Source of the DNA: Diplonema papillatum
Lineage: Eukaryota; Euglenozoa; Diplonemea; Diplonemida; Diplonemidae
Direction: 5' to 3'
Assembly (NCBI GenBank): GCA_030068145.1
Contig: JAPJBO010000428.1
Span: 62,001 to 126,000 of the forward strand
DNA: 64,000 nt
Below are positions 10,590-21,800 of the stretch, one piece after another (position 1 is the stretch's first letter; every line of letters begins with the position of its first letter). The notes under the pieces were generated by a model. That model worked only from the letters and a program-made list of their open reading frames with translations. It was not told where the DNA came from and made no database searches. The position numbers and the translations under genes are program-made.

Positions 10590-11114
10590 ATGTCAGGTGC
10601 GTCGTCCAGCAGCACACCGACGGCGCAGAAGCGGTCGCAGAGCAATCTAGAGCTTCCTCTATGGAATAAAGTGTACTCTGCGCACCGCCTGAGCATTCTG
10701 GCGTACATGCCGAAGGAGACCACTGCTATCGACCCGCACACGGGTCTGAAGAACAGCGTCATGGCATGGAGGAACGGCGAACGTATCGACTTGGGCCTGC
10801 ACGTCGCGGAAGAAGAGGCCAACATCGGAAAGGTGCCAGCAGAGCATGATTGCTACAGCACCTTGGAGCCGACTGAGTTCGACCCGATTAAAGTCGTCTG
10901 TTTCGGGGACAAGAGGCCGGACGGCTTCGCGCACCGGGTGCAGTGGCTGGCGGCGCGGAGGAACAACATCCTGTACATTGCGTTCAAGGGCACGAACAAC
11001 GGCGCTGACATGCTCATCGACGCTTCCATCACCGACGTAATCGCGCCCTCGGGCGCTCGGTACCACAGCGGCTTCTACGCAGCCGTCCAACCGGAACTTG
11101 CCGATATTCTGCGG
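10590..11114 (+). CDS. lipase A, exon 1 (class 3 lipase)
   Basis: First exon (175 aa) of a three-exon class 3 (fungal/plant DAG-lipase-like) lipase of about 580 aa, predicted to hydrolyse acylglycerol esters. Exon 1 carries the N-terminal alpha/beta part, including the ILYIAFKGTNNGADMLIDAS strand-turn, which matches the usual FRGT region. The start at MSGASSSS was chosen because the paralogue at 55467 begins with the same MSG and converges at LELPLWNKVYS. In-frame upstream codons (10581 and the poly-Gln region) leave the N-terminus open. No signal peptide is visible at this start. The donor CGG|GTATGA is phase 0 and at the same site as in lipase B. Confidence 0.85.
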
Positions 11115-11254
11115 GTATGAATAACTGAAATCTGGATTCGAAATGATGGGTTTCCTATGCGCAAACCGTTGAACTTTTGAAAAGGCTGCTTTTGCAGCGT
11201 TTTCCTGAAGAATAAGCTTCCCCGCCGAGTAGTCAACGTGATCTTGCTGCACCC

Positions 11255-11870
11255 GAAGCATTGAAGTTGTGGTGTTCTGCTCGTTCTCGAGGGGAATCTT
11301 GTTACTCTGTGGTACTCTGCGTACCTAGCAATCTGTTTACCTAGCGCTCTGGCCAGTAATTGGCTCTGACATGCGTCAACTGAAAACGTCGAAACCTTGC
11401 GAACCGTCAGGTGCGCAATGTGATCTTGATGGACAAGGCAAACTTCGTCGAAATATGGGGTGTTCTGCTGCTTCTCGAGGGGAATCTTGGTACTCTGCGT
11501 ACCTAGCAGTCTGTTTACCTAGCGCTCTGGCCAGTAATTGGCATTCTCTGACATGCGTCAACTGAAAACGTCGAAACCTTGCGAACCGTCAGGTGTGATG
11601 GACAAGGCAAACTTCGTCGAAGATGGGGTGTCTTCTGCTGATTCTCTGGGGGAATCTTGGTACTCTGCGTACCTAGCAGTCTGTTTACCTAGCGCTCTGG
11701 CCAGTAATTGGCATTCTCTGACATGCGTCAACTGAAAGCGTCGAAACCTTGCGAACCGTCAGGTGCGCAACGTGATCTTGATGGACAAGGCAAACTTCGT
11801 CGAAATATGGGGTGTTCTGCTGCTTCTCGAGGGGAATCTTGTTACTCTGCGTACCTAGCACTCTGGCCAG
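11255..11870 (+). repeat. intron 1 array of decayed exon-2 acceptor copies
   Basis: A 170-182-bp unit repeated about four times. Each unit carries CGAACCGTCAG followed by GTGCGCAATGTGATCTTGAT and GGACAAGGCAAACTTCGTCG. This matches the true exon 2 acceptor (CCCTCAG|GTGTGCAACGTGATC) and its first roughly 80 coding bases, with substitutions. The copies lie at about 11411, 11591 and 11762, with a remnant near 11262 and an isolated acceptor-like piece at 12242. None preserves the GHSLGG codons intact. Confidence 0.8.
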
Positions 11871-11915
11871 TAAATGAAGAAAGAAGAAGAAAAAAGAAAA
11901 GAAAAAAAGAAAAAG

Positions 11916-12187
11916 ACCGCTCCGGGTCCAGGAGCGTGACGGTCAACCACAGCTTGCAAGGCTTGAGTCGGAGGCAGCACAGTGCCACAACCCCGTCCGC
12001 TCTGCCCTGTGGCTGACCGTCTCGACGAGCTTGTGTTCAGCGCGAGCACCAAGCCCCAAGGTGCGTCACGCCTTTGATGCTTTAGTTTGGGAAATCGGTA
12101 GCCACTTGACCCGTAGGCCCGTGGCTCTGCAGTACCGCCGAACACGTGAAGCTTGGTCTCCCGTGTAGCAGGCTTTCCCTGGTACCC
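11916..12187 (+). repeat. 270-bp dispersed repeat, copy 1 (inside lipase A intron 1)
   Basis: Starts near GACCGCTCCGGGTCCAGGAG and ends CTTTCCCTGGTACC. Near-identical copies lie at 22706-22977 and 55165-55403, with a diverged inverted copy at about 61640-61865. SINE-sized, but I could not identify Pol III boxes with confidence. Confidence 0.85.
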
Positions 12188-12313
12188 AGTAAATGAAAAA
12201 AATAGTCGTTCCCTGAAACGTCGAAACCTTGAGAAACCGTCAGGTGCGCAGTATATGGCATTTTCTGACACGCGTAACCTGAAAACGTCGAAACCTTGCA
12301 AACCCCCCGAAAC

Positions 12314-12565
12314 GAGCAATCTGTTTCATCCACAACCAGCAATCTGTTTCATCCATAACCAGCAATCTGTTTCATCCACAACCAGCAATCTGTTTCATCC
12401 ATAACCAGCAATCTGTTCATCCATAACCAGCAATCTGTTTCATCCATAACCAGCAATCTGTTTCATCCATAACCAGCAATCTGTTTCATCCATAACTAGC
12501 AATCTGTTTCATCCATAACCAGCAATCTGGTTCATCCATAACCAGCATTCTGTTCGCCCCGCAAC
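12314..12565 (+). repeat. 23-bp minisatellite in lipase A intron 1
   Basis: About 12 units of CCAGCAATCTGTTTCATCCA plus TAA. The same satellite occupies the same intron of lipase B (56155-56490), so it predates the gene duplication or was copied with it. Confidence 0.9.
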
Positions 12566-12664
12566 CGGCATTCTGTTCACCTAGAGCTCTGCATAATTAG
12601 TCGCATCCTGACATGCGAAAAACTGTAAAAAGTCGAAGCTTTCCTTTTCATCTCCTTCCCTCAG

Positions 12665-13161
12665 GTGTGCAACGTGATCTTGATGGACGACGCGAACTGC
12701 GTCGAAGACGTGGTTTTCTGCGGCCACTCGCTCGGCGGCGCCTACGCGACGGTGGCGGCGCTGGAGCTGGCGGCAAGCCCGTTCTGGAAGGCGGAAAAGA
12801 GGCCCGAAGCCGTCACGTTCGGCGCGCCGCTGGTGGTCACGCAGTCGGCCAACGGCCACGCCAACGTCCCGAGCGCGCTGCTCGGCTGCATGCCGCGTAT
12901 GACGCACTTCGTCGCGAACTACGACATCGTGCCCCGCATGCTCGCCCTCAAGCCAGACTCCGTCTTGAAAATGGCGAAAGCGGTGCCAGACGCCATCCTA
13001 CAAGACAGCGGGTACCTCAAGACTTGGTCCGTCGGCGTCTTCATCAAGATGACCAGCCCCATCGACAAGATCGAAGGCATGATCCAGCAGGCGCAAGTCC
13101 TTCGCGAGCAGTACGTCGCCGTCGGAACCTACGTCTTCGCCATCACATCGGACAACGGCAG
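12665..13161 (+). CDS. lipase A, exon 2 (nucleophile elbow)
   Basis: Contains the class 3 lipase signature VVFCGHSLGGAYAT with nucleophile Ser197, the FGAPLV strand, and NYDIVPRM with the likely catalytic Asp262. Acceptor CCCTCAG|GTGTGC is phase 0; donor CGGCAG|GTCTGC leaves phase 2. The first roughly 290 bases and the preceding 88 intron bases are almost identical to lipase B, while the middle of the exon is clearly diverged, suggesting local gene conversion. Confidence 0.9.
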
Positions 13162-15008
13162 GTCTGCATTTGTGCACAATTTGCATCCATTTTCCCGAAC
13201 ATGTCAGCCAAAAACGTTTTCGAGCGTCGGGAACGTAATCGAGTTTAGTAGTTTGGGTGGGAATGTAAATAATCTGTGGCGATAATCTGCATCGGGCGAG
13301 TATCTGATCCGCAAGTCTTTGGGCGACCACAGGTTGGCGGACTCGTACTGGCCTGCCGTGAGGCTGTGCACGTTGAACCCGACGCCTGACCCGGATGACG
13401 GGGACAGACGCCAGTGGGATGACATCCGTGACCACAAGCACACGTACTGTCACTACCGCAGATACGATACGCACATTAATACACGATACCTTAAAAATGG
13501 TGTGATCTACAGTAGAAAACCTAACACTTCGCACGAACTAAGAACTTCCCGTGTACCTTTCTACACCCCAAGTAGGGTAAAATGACGATTTTCGGCGATT
13601 TTTTGCATTAGTACTTCCCGCACCCCCATGCAACCCCGCAGGCAAGCGCACGTGCAAGTGGTGCCGCCGATGAAGTTCTCGTTTGCGAGCAGGAACATGG
13701 ATGCGGGTTAGCTGCTCGCTCTTTACCCGCACGACTTCGACCACAAGGACGACGCCGAGTATCTGATCCGCAAGTCTTTGGGCGACCACAGGTTGGCGGA
13801 CTCGTACTGGCCTGCCGTGAGGCTGTGCACGTTGAACCCGACGCCTGACCCGGATGACGGGGACAGACGCCAGTGGGATGACATCCGTGACCACAAGCAC
13901 ACGTACTGCCACTACCGCAGATACGATACGCACATTAGTACACGATACCTTAAAAATGGTGTGATCCACAGTAGAAGACCTAACACTTCGCACGAACTAA
14001 GAACTTGCCGTGTACCTTTCTACACCCCAAGTAGGGTAAAATGACGATTTTCGGCGATTTTTTGCATTAGTACTTCCCGCACCCCCACGCAACCCCGCAG
14101 GCAAGCGCACGTGCAAGTGGTGCCGCCGATGAAGTTCTCGTTTACGAGCAGGAACATGGATGCGGGTTAGCTGCTCGCTCTTTACCCGCACGACTTCGAC
14201 CACAAGGACGACGCCGAGTATCTGATCCGCAAGTCTTTGGGCGACCACAGGTTGGCGGACTCGTACTGGCCTGCCGTGAGGCTGTGCACGTTGAACCCGA
14301 CGCCTGACCCGGATGACGGGGACAGACGCCAGTGGGATGACATCCGTGACCACAAGCACACGTACTGCCACTACCGCAGATACGATACGCACATTAGTAC
14401 ACGATACCTTAAAAATGGTGTGATCCACAGTAGAAAACCTAACACTTCGCACGAACTAAGAACTTGCCGTGTACCTTTATACACCCCAAGTAGGGTAAAA
14501 TGACGATTTTCGGCGATTTTTTGCATTGGTACTTCCCGCACCCCCATGCAACCCCGCAGGCAAGCGCACGTGCAAGTGGTGCCGCCGATGAAGTTCTCGT
14601 TCACGAGCAGGAACATGGATGCGGATTAGCTGCTTGCTTTTTACCCGCACGACTTCGACCACAAGGACGACGCCGAGTATCTGATCCGCAAGTCTTTGGG
14701 CGACCACAGGTTGGCGGACTCGTACTGGCCTGCCGTGAGGCTGTGCACGTTGAACCCGACGCCTGACCCGGATGACGGGGACAGACGCCAGTGGGATGAC
14801 ATCCGTGACCACAAGCACACGTACTGCCACTACCGCAGATACGATACGCACATTAATACACGATACCTTAAAAATGGTGTGATCCACAGTAGAAGACCTA
14901 ACACTTCGCATGAACTAAGAACTTCCCGTGTACCTTTATACAGGTAAAATGACGATTTTCGGCGATTTTTTGCATTAGTACTTCCCGCACCCCCACGCAA
15001 CCCCGCAG

Positions 15009-15392
15009 GCAAGCGCACGTGCAAGTGGTGCCGCCGATGAAGTTCTCGTTCACGAGTAGGAACATGGACGCGGACGAGCTGCTTGCTTTTTACCCGCACG
15101 ACTTCGACCACAAGGACGACGCCGAGTATCTGATCCGCAAGTCTTTGGGCGACCACAGGTTGGCGGACTCGTACTGGCCTGCCGTGAGGCTGTGCACGTT
15201 GAACCCGACGCCTGACCCGGATGACGGGGACAGACGCCAGTGGGATGACATCCGTGACCACAAGCACACGTACTGCCACTACCGCAGATACGATACGCAC
15301 ATTAGTACACGATACCTTAAAAATGGTGTGATCCACAGTAGAAGACCTAACACTTCGCACGAACTAAGAACTTCCCGTGTACCTTTATACAG
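15009..15392 (+). other. candidate cassette exon D of lipase A
   Basis: 384 nt between CCCCGCAG and the donor-like ATACAG|GTAAAATG, fully open in the frame set by exon 2 (phase 2 in, phase 2 out). It would add 128 residues: the exon 3 module with SLGDHRLADSYWPAV plus a roughly 40-residue tail of repeat origin. If the donor is not used, translation stops at the TAA inside GGTAAAA, giving an alternative C-terminus. Splicing is inferred from sequence only. Confidence 0.5.
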
Positions 15393-15457
15393 GTAAAATG
15401 ACGATTTTCGGCGATTTTTTGCATTAGTACTTCCCGCACCCCCACGCAACCCCGCAG

Positions 15458-15841
15458 GCAAGCGCACGTGCAAGTGGTGCCGCCGATGAAGTTCTCGTTC
15501 ACGAGTAGGAACATGGACGCGGACGAGCTGCTTGCTTTTTACCCGCACGACTTCGACCACAAGGACGACGCCGAGTATCTGATCCGCAAGTCTTTGGGCG
15601 ACCACAGGTTGGCGGACTCGTACTGGCCTGCCGTGAGGCTGTGCACGTTGAACCCGACGCCTGACCCGGATGACGGGGACAGACGCCAGTGGGATGACAT
15701 CCGTGACCACAAGCACACGTACTGCCACTACCGCAGATACGATACGCACATTAGTACACGATACCTTAAAAATGGTGTGATCCACAGTAGAAGACCTAAC
15801 ACTTCGCACGAACTAAGAACTTCCCGTGTACCTTTATACAG
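15458..15841 (+). other. candidate cassette exon E of lipase A
   Basis: Same structure and length (384 nt, phase 2-2) as the unit at 15009 and almost identical to it. The 65-nt spacers (15393-15457 and 15842-15906) begin GTAAAATGACG and end CAACCCCGCAG, so they could act as short GT-AG introns. Confidence 0.5.
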
Positions 15842-15906
15842 GTAAAATGACGATTTTCGGCGATTTTTTGCATTAGTACTTCCCGCACCCCCACGCAACC
15901 CCGCAG

Positions 15907-16627
15907 GCAAGCGCACGTGCAAGTGGTGCCGCCGATGAAGTTCTCGTTCACGAGTAGGAACATGGACGCGGACGAGCTGCTTGCTTTTTACCCGCACGAC
16001 TTCGACCACAAGGACGACGCCGAGTATCTGATCCGCCGGTCTTTGGGCGACCACAAGTTGGCGGACTCGTACTGGCCTGCCGTGAGGCTGTGCACGTTCA
16101 GCCCGACGCCTGACCCGGATGACGGGGACAGACGCCAGTGGGATGACATCCGCGACCAAATCGACGCGCTAAAGAGCAGGGCGGACGAAGGCAGCGACAT
16201 AACGGAGAAGGAGCTGTGGGCTGCGTACACGCCGAGCTTCTTGTACTCGCACGCGCTTCCCCCTCATATGCTGTCGGAGACGCTGAGCGGCGAAGCGAAG
16301 GAGCTCACGCAGAAGGTGCGGGCTGACGCGCTGCGGCTGGCGGCCGCGCTGACCGAAAAACGGCGGGAAGTGCTCGGTCTGAACGACAAGACGCACGTCG
16401 ACTTCCTGGGCGGCTACAGCGAGATGAACACCGACGTGCGCCCGCCGCCGCCGCACGTGGAGGAGGAGCCGAAGTCGAAGAAGAGGTTCAGCTTGATCCC
16501 TTGGAGGAACTGGTCCAGGGGCGACGAGCTCGACAAGTCGCAGCACGTGCTGAGCCCGGTGATCTCCGAGCTCGAAACCATGCACAAGACCAACGGGTAC
16601 CCGCTGTTCGTGGTCACCGACAACTAG
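15907..16627 (+). CDS. lipase A, exon 3 (C-terminal region)
   Basis: Terminal exon, starting in phase 2 after AACCCCGCAG and ending at TAG 16625-16627, completing a protein of about 580 aa. SLGDHKLADSYWPAV holds the best candidate for the catalytic histidine (His390), by analogy with the His of the Ser-Asp-His triad near the end of class 3 lipase domains. After it comes a charged C-terminal region, ending in an acidic/basic linker (EEEPKSKKRFSL) and LDKSQHVLSPV. It is colinear with lipase B exon 3. Confidence 0.9.
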
Positions 16628-17403
16628 AACACGATGTCCCTCTGTTTTCACACAGCAACAACAACAATACGACGCATTTCTTTTACATAAGCGCCCAGCT
16701 GTTGGAAAGAAATGCTCGACAACAGCTGCAAGACAAAGAACCGTATCCCAAGTGCTGTAACTACCGAACCACGTGTTGAACGGACGATGAGGTTCATGCG
16801 GGTCCCTACACACGCCGAGCTTCTTGTATTCGCACGCCGCGCTTCCCCTCAGATGCTGTCGGAGACTAGAACATGATGTGTCCCCCTGTTTTCACACAAC
16901 AACAGCAACAACAATACGACGCATTTCTTTTACGTAAAGCACCAGCTGTTGGAAAGAAGTGCTCGACAACAGCTGCAAGACAAAGAACCGTATCCAAAGT
17001 GCTGTAGCTACCGAACCACGTGTTGAACGGACGATGAGGTTCACGCGGGTCCCTACAAACGCCGAGCTTCCCCCTCATATGCTGTCGGAGATGCTGAGCG
17101 GCGAAGCGAAGGAGCTCGCGCAGAAGGTGCGGGCTGACGCGCTGCGGCTGGCGGCCGCGCTGACCGAAAAAAAGGCGAGAAGTGCTCGGTCTGGACGACA
17201 ACGCGCACGTCGACTTCCTGGGCGACTACAGCGAGATGAACACCGACGTGCGCCCGCCGACGCCGCACGCGGAGGAGGAGCCGAAGTCGAAGAAGAGGTT
17301 CAGCCTGATCCCTTGGAGGAACTGGTCCAGGGGCGACGAGCTCGACAAGTTGCAGCACGTGCTGAGCCCGGTGATCTCCAAGCTCGAAACGATGCACATC
17401 TGA
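16628..17403 (+). pseudogene. tandem partial duplication of lipase A 3' end
   Basis: The 3' flank (ACACGATG.., AACAACAATACGACGCATTT, ACCGAACCACGTGTTGAACG) is repeated at 16627-16800 and 16865-17050. Each copy is followed by a fragment of exon 3: a short one at about 16810-16866 and a long one at 17060-17400. The long fragment has a frameshift at GACCGAAAAAAAGGCG and ends at an early TGA after KLETMHI. It is non-functional as a lipase but shows that the duplication process also reached the gene's 3' end. Confidence 0.85.
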
Positions 17404-17584
17404 CCACGTTGTGGGAACGTTGTTGGTGCACAGTGCCTGGCGTGCGTTGTTGCCCCCCAGGATCTTCTTTCGGAAGTGGGGGTCGGGACTTCGGGCTGCG
17501 GGCTGGCTTTGCAGCTGATGAAAACGTACTGGGGCGGGCCAGATGCAGCAATCTCCGCCCGCTCTTACTCTTTTTTTGTGTTAA

Positions 17585-17690
17585 CAATGCATTGTTGGTA
17601 CTAAAAATTAGTAGTTGGCAGCGTACTAAAAGCAACTCACCAAATCAAGTGAAAAGCCGCTAGTGCGCACAAACAAACGGAAGCGCCATA
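17585..17690 (+). repeat. dispersed repeat (TTAGTAGTTGGCAG family)
   Basis: Matches 59312-59430, 62246-62345 and, inverted, 8260-8345. Shared core: GTACTAAAAATTAGTAGTTG and GTGCGCACAAACAAA. Confidence 0.8.
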
Positions 17691-17897
17691 CTAATTCTTT
17701 CGGTGAAGCTAACTTCAGAAGCTTTACCAGCTTCGGCTGACACCATTTGCGCACTAAACCATGGATAAGAAGACGACTGAAAGCATAGACACAAAGATAG
17801 CTCAAAGCATCTGCAGAATAACACGAAAAGCCTCTAGGCAAAAACCCGTCTTCACATTTCTTTCTCGATAAGATTCCAGCCTCCCAATCAAAAGGAT

Positions 17898-18440
17898 TTG
17901 GATTTTGAGGCCTACACGCGATCCAAGCTGCCTGGTGAAACGTTTGCCGAAAAAGGGTTGCAGATAGGATATCTAACACGAGCCATCAACGACCTAAGCT
18001 TTGCTGACACGGGGGCCTCAGCCTTCCCCGGGAAGTGGCGTCAGGGTGTATGCTCTTTACGCTGCCTGGGTGCGCCGGCAATGCCGGGATTCACACACCG
18101 TCCACGTTTTGCAGCTGGACGGAGGACAGAGGCGATGTTGAACGGCATAGTAGCAGTTTGCTCCAAAGACAGCTGGAATGACGCCAAACCCGTGTACCCT
18201 CAGGACGTAGCCTTCGCTCAATGGAAGCTGAAGTTTCCCATCAAGGTGTTAGCCGCCGCCGTAGGCCGCGCAGTCGCGAGAAAGAAGAGGGCCCGCAGCG
18301 TTACAAGGCGGCGATCCCCTGCGAGACGAGCTCGCCCGCCGGCCAGAGCGCCCGCTGCAGCACCAACTCCGGTGCCGCCACTCACTGTAGCAGAGCCGCA
18401 ACCTGCAGCGCGCCTCCGGAGCGACTTACGCCCGCCGTAG
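17898..18440 (+). other. open frame ending in an RP-rich tail, possible transposon remnant
   Basis: A 180-codon open frame of unknown function. Its C-terminal part (RRARPPARAPAAAPTP... RLRSDLRPP, stop) has a counterpart at 41936-42060 (KRARPPARSAPVVSTPTP... RLRRNDLRPP). In both places the block is followed by the repeat ending in GAGATGGTCCCTGCACTC, which suggests the last codons and 3' UTR of a retroelement ORF. The upstream residues are not recognised, and the frame could be partly fortuitous. Confidence 0.3.
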
Positions 18441-18454
18441 CAGTGCGAAGAGAA

Positions 18455-18525
18455 GTGAGGAGACCGGAAACTCCCCGGAGAGATGGTCCCTGCACTCTAA
18501 CTCGTCTCTCTCTCTCTCTCAAAAT
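18455..18525 (+). repeat. retroelement-like 3' end with CT tail
   Basis: GGAGAGATGGTCCCTGCACT, then CTAACTCG and a (TC)n run. Related copies at 22390-22465, 42085-42125, 49450-49525 and 61240-61310; the CT run is present in four of the five. Confidence 0.75.
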
Positions 18526-18529
18526 TTTT

Positions 18530-18770
18530 ACATAAGCGCCAGCTTGAAAGGAAAGGCTCGACGATGCTGTAAAGTTGAACGGACGTGAGGTCATGCGGGT
18601 CTACCCCGACACGACAAATCACACAAACACAACAGGTCAAAGTCCTGAGTGAGAAAGCAACACACGGTGGTGTAGGCGAAGACCAAATCAGATTGTATTT
18701 TCCTCTTACCTCTATATTTCCTCCCTTCCATTCGAAGTCGAAGCAGCAACGTCGAGTATTTTGCGCACAG
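18530..18770 (+). repeat. dispersed repeat, unoccupied version of the LINE target
   Basis: 18570-18685 matches 27790-27905, and 18705-18770 matches 33430-33495. At this locus the two halves are only about 20 bp apart; at the other locus the LINE separates them. The left edge (TAAGCGCCAGCTTGAAAGGA) is a member of the AAGCRCC repeat family also at 16680, 16930, 25075, 27560, 41510, 44108 and 62035. Confidence 0.75.
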
Positions 18771-18810
18771 AACCTGTCTCGCCGAAACTGGATCCTGGTG
18801 CCTCAACGTA

Positions 18811-21800
18811 CGCGGTGTACTCCAGCGCTGGGTGGAGGAGTTAACTGTGCGGTCAAATCCAGTGTGAAACCAAGTGTGGCACCCGTACATCCTTCGTGAC
18901 AATCCAGTGTACTGTCCGCAAAAAACAGGTGATCACACTGGATGCGGGTGTCACACCCGATTTCACACTCGATACGCGGGTGTGCCGCACCCGCAAATCC
19001 AGTGGGGCACCCGTAAATCCTTCGTGACAATCCAGTGTACTGTCCGCAAAAAACAGGTGATCACACTGGATTCGCGTCCGATTTCAGGGTGTGCCGCACC
19101 CGCAAATCCAGTGTGAAACCAGTGTGGCACCCGTACATCCTTTGTGACAATCCAGTGTACTGTCCGCAAAAAACAGGTGATCACACTGGATTCGCGTCCG
19201 ATTTCAGGGTGTGCCGCACCCGCAAATCCAGTGTGAAACCAGTGTGGCACCCGTACATCCTTTGTGGCAATCCAGTGTACTGTCCGCAAAAAAACAGGTG
19301 ATCACACTGGATTCGCGTCCGATTTCAGGGTGTGCCGCACCCGCAAATCCAGTGTGAAACCAGTGTGGCACCCGTACATCCTTTGTGACAATCCAGTGTA
19401 CTGTCCGCAAAAAACAGGTGATCACACTGGATTCGCGTCCGATTTCAGGGTGTGCCGCACCCGCAAATCCAGTGTGAAACCAGTGTGGCACCCGTACATC
19501 CTTTGTGACAATCCAGTGTACTGTCCGCAAAAAACAGGTGATCACACTGGATTCGCGTCCGATTTCAGGGTGTGCCGCACCCGCAAATCCAGTGTGAAAC
19601 CAGTGTGGCACCCGTACATCCTTTGTGGCAATCCAGTGTACTGTCCGCAAAAAAACAGGTGATCACACTGGATTCGCGTCCGATTTCAGGGTGTGCCGCA
19701 CCCGCAAATCCAGTGTGAAACCAGTGTGGCACCCGTACATCCTTTGTGACAATCCAGTGTACTGTCCGCAAAAAAACAGGTGATCACACTGGATTCGCGG
19801 CCGATTTCAGGGTGTGCCGCACCCGCAAATCCAGTGTGAAACCAGTGTGGCACCCGTACATCCTTTGTGACAATCCAGTGTACTGTCCGCAAAAACAGGT
19901 GATCACACTGGATTCGCGGGTGTCACACCCGATTTCACACTGGATACGCGGGTGTGCCGCACCCGCAAATCCAGTGGGGCACCCGTAAATCCTTCGTGAC
20001 AATCCAGTGTACTGTCCGCAAAAAACAGGTGATCACACTGGATTCGCGTCCGATTTCAGGGTGTGCCGCACCCGCAAATCCAGTGTGAAACCAGTGTGGC
20101 ACCCGTACATCCTTTGTGACAATCCAGTGTACTGTCCGCAAAAAAACAGGTGATCACACTGGATTCGCGTCCGATTTCAGGGTGTGCCGCACCCGCAAAT
20201 CCAGTGTGAAACCAGTGTGGCACCCGTACATCCTTTGTGACAATCCAGTGTACTGTCCGCAAAAAACAGGTGATCACACTGGATTCGCGGGTGTCACACC
20301 CGATTTCACACTGGATACGCGGGTGTGCCGCACCCGCAAATCCAGTGGGGCACCCGTAAATCCTTCGTGACAATCCAGTGTACTGTCCGCAAAAAACAGG
20401 TGATCACACTGGATTCGCGTCCGATTTCAGGGTGTGCCGCACCCGCAAATCCAGTGTGAAACCAGTGTGGCACCCGTACATCCTTTGTGACAATCCAGTG
20501 TACTGTCCGCAAAAAAACAGGTGATCACACTGGATTCGCGTCCGATTTCAGGGTGTGCCGCACCCGCAAATCCAGTGTGAAACCAGTGTGGCACCCGTAC
20601 ATCCTTTGTGACAATCCAGTGTACTGTCCGCAAAAAACAGGTGATCACACTGGATTCGCGGGTGTCACACCCGATTTCACACTGGATACGCGGGTGTGCC
20701 GCACCCGCAAATCCAGTGGGGCACCCGTAAATCCTTCGTGACAATCCAGTGTACTGTCCGCAAAAAACAGGTGATCACACTGGATTCGCGTCCGATTTCA
20801 GGGTGTGCCGCACCCGCAAATCCAGTGTGAAACCAGTGTGGCACCCGTACATCCTTTGTGACAATCCAGTGTACTGTCCGCAAAAAACAGGTGATCACAC
20901 TGGATTCGCGTCCGATTTCAGGGTGTGCCGCACCCGCAAATCCAGTGTGAAACCAGTGTGGCACCCGTACATCCTTTGTGACAATCCAGTGTACTGTCCG
21001 CAAAAAACAGGTGATCACACTGGATACGCGGGTGTGCCGCACCCGCAAATCCAGTGTGAAACCAGTGTGGCACCCGTACATCCTTCGTGACAATCCAGTG
21101 TACTGTCCGCAAAAAACAGGTGATCACACTGGATTCGCGGGTGTCACACCCGATTTCACACTGGATACGCGGGTGTGCCGCACCCGCAAATCCAGTGGGG
21201 CACCCGTAAATCCTTCGTGACAATCCAGTGTACTGTCCGCAAAAAACAGGTGATCACACTGGATTCGCGTCCGATTTCAGGGTGTGCCGCACCCGCAAAT
21301 CCAGTGTGAAACCAGTGTGGCACCCGTACATCCTTTGTGACAATCCAGTGTACTGTCCGCAAAAAACAGGTGATCACACTGGATTCGCGGGTGTCACACC
21401 CGATTTCACACTGGATACGCGGGTGTGCCGCACCCGCAAATCCAGTGTGAAACCAGTGTGGCACCCGTACATCCTTTGTGACAATCCAGTGTACTGTCCG
21501 CAAAAAACAGGTGATCGCACTGGATTCGCGGGTGTCACACCCGATTTCACACTGGATACGCGGGTGTGCCGCACCCGCAAATCCAGTGGGGCACCCGTAC
21601 ATCCTTTGTGACAATCCAGTGTACTGTCCGCAAAAAAACAGGTGATCACACTGGATTCGCGGCCGATTTCAGGGTGTGCCGCACCCGCAAATCCAGTGTG
21701 AAACCAGTGTGGCACCCGTACAGCCTTTGTGACAATCCAGTGTACTGTCCGCAAAAAACAGGTGATCACACTGGATTCGCGGGTGTCACACCCGATTTCA

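Larger units (their letters stand above)
13289..15906 (+). repeat. tandem array of exon-3-derived units
   Basis: One partial unit (from 13289) and five full units, with candidate exon starts at 13642, 14101, 14560, 15009 and 15458, precede the true exon 3 at 15907. Periods are 459, 459, 449, 449 and 449 bp. Each full unit has the acceptor ACCCCGCAG|GCAAGCGCAC, the coding start of exon 3 through DDGDRRQWDDIRD, then a foreign tail beginning ACAAGCACACGTACTGCCAC. That tail also occurs at 44579-44645, away from this gene. Units at 13642, 14101 and 14560 contain an in-frame TAG after MDAG/MDAD; the last two do not. A 10-bp deletion distinguishes the 449-bp from the 459-bp type. Confidence 0.95.

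Noticed and set aside
18963..21769. Many 80-150-codon frames on both strands
   Set aside because: Repeat translations of the 120-bp satellite.
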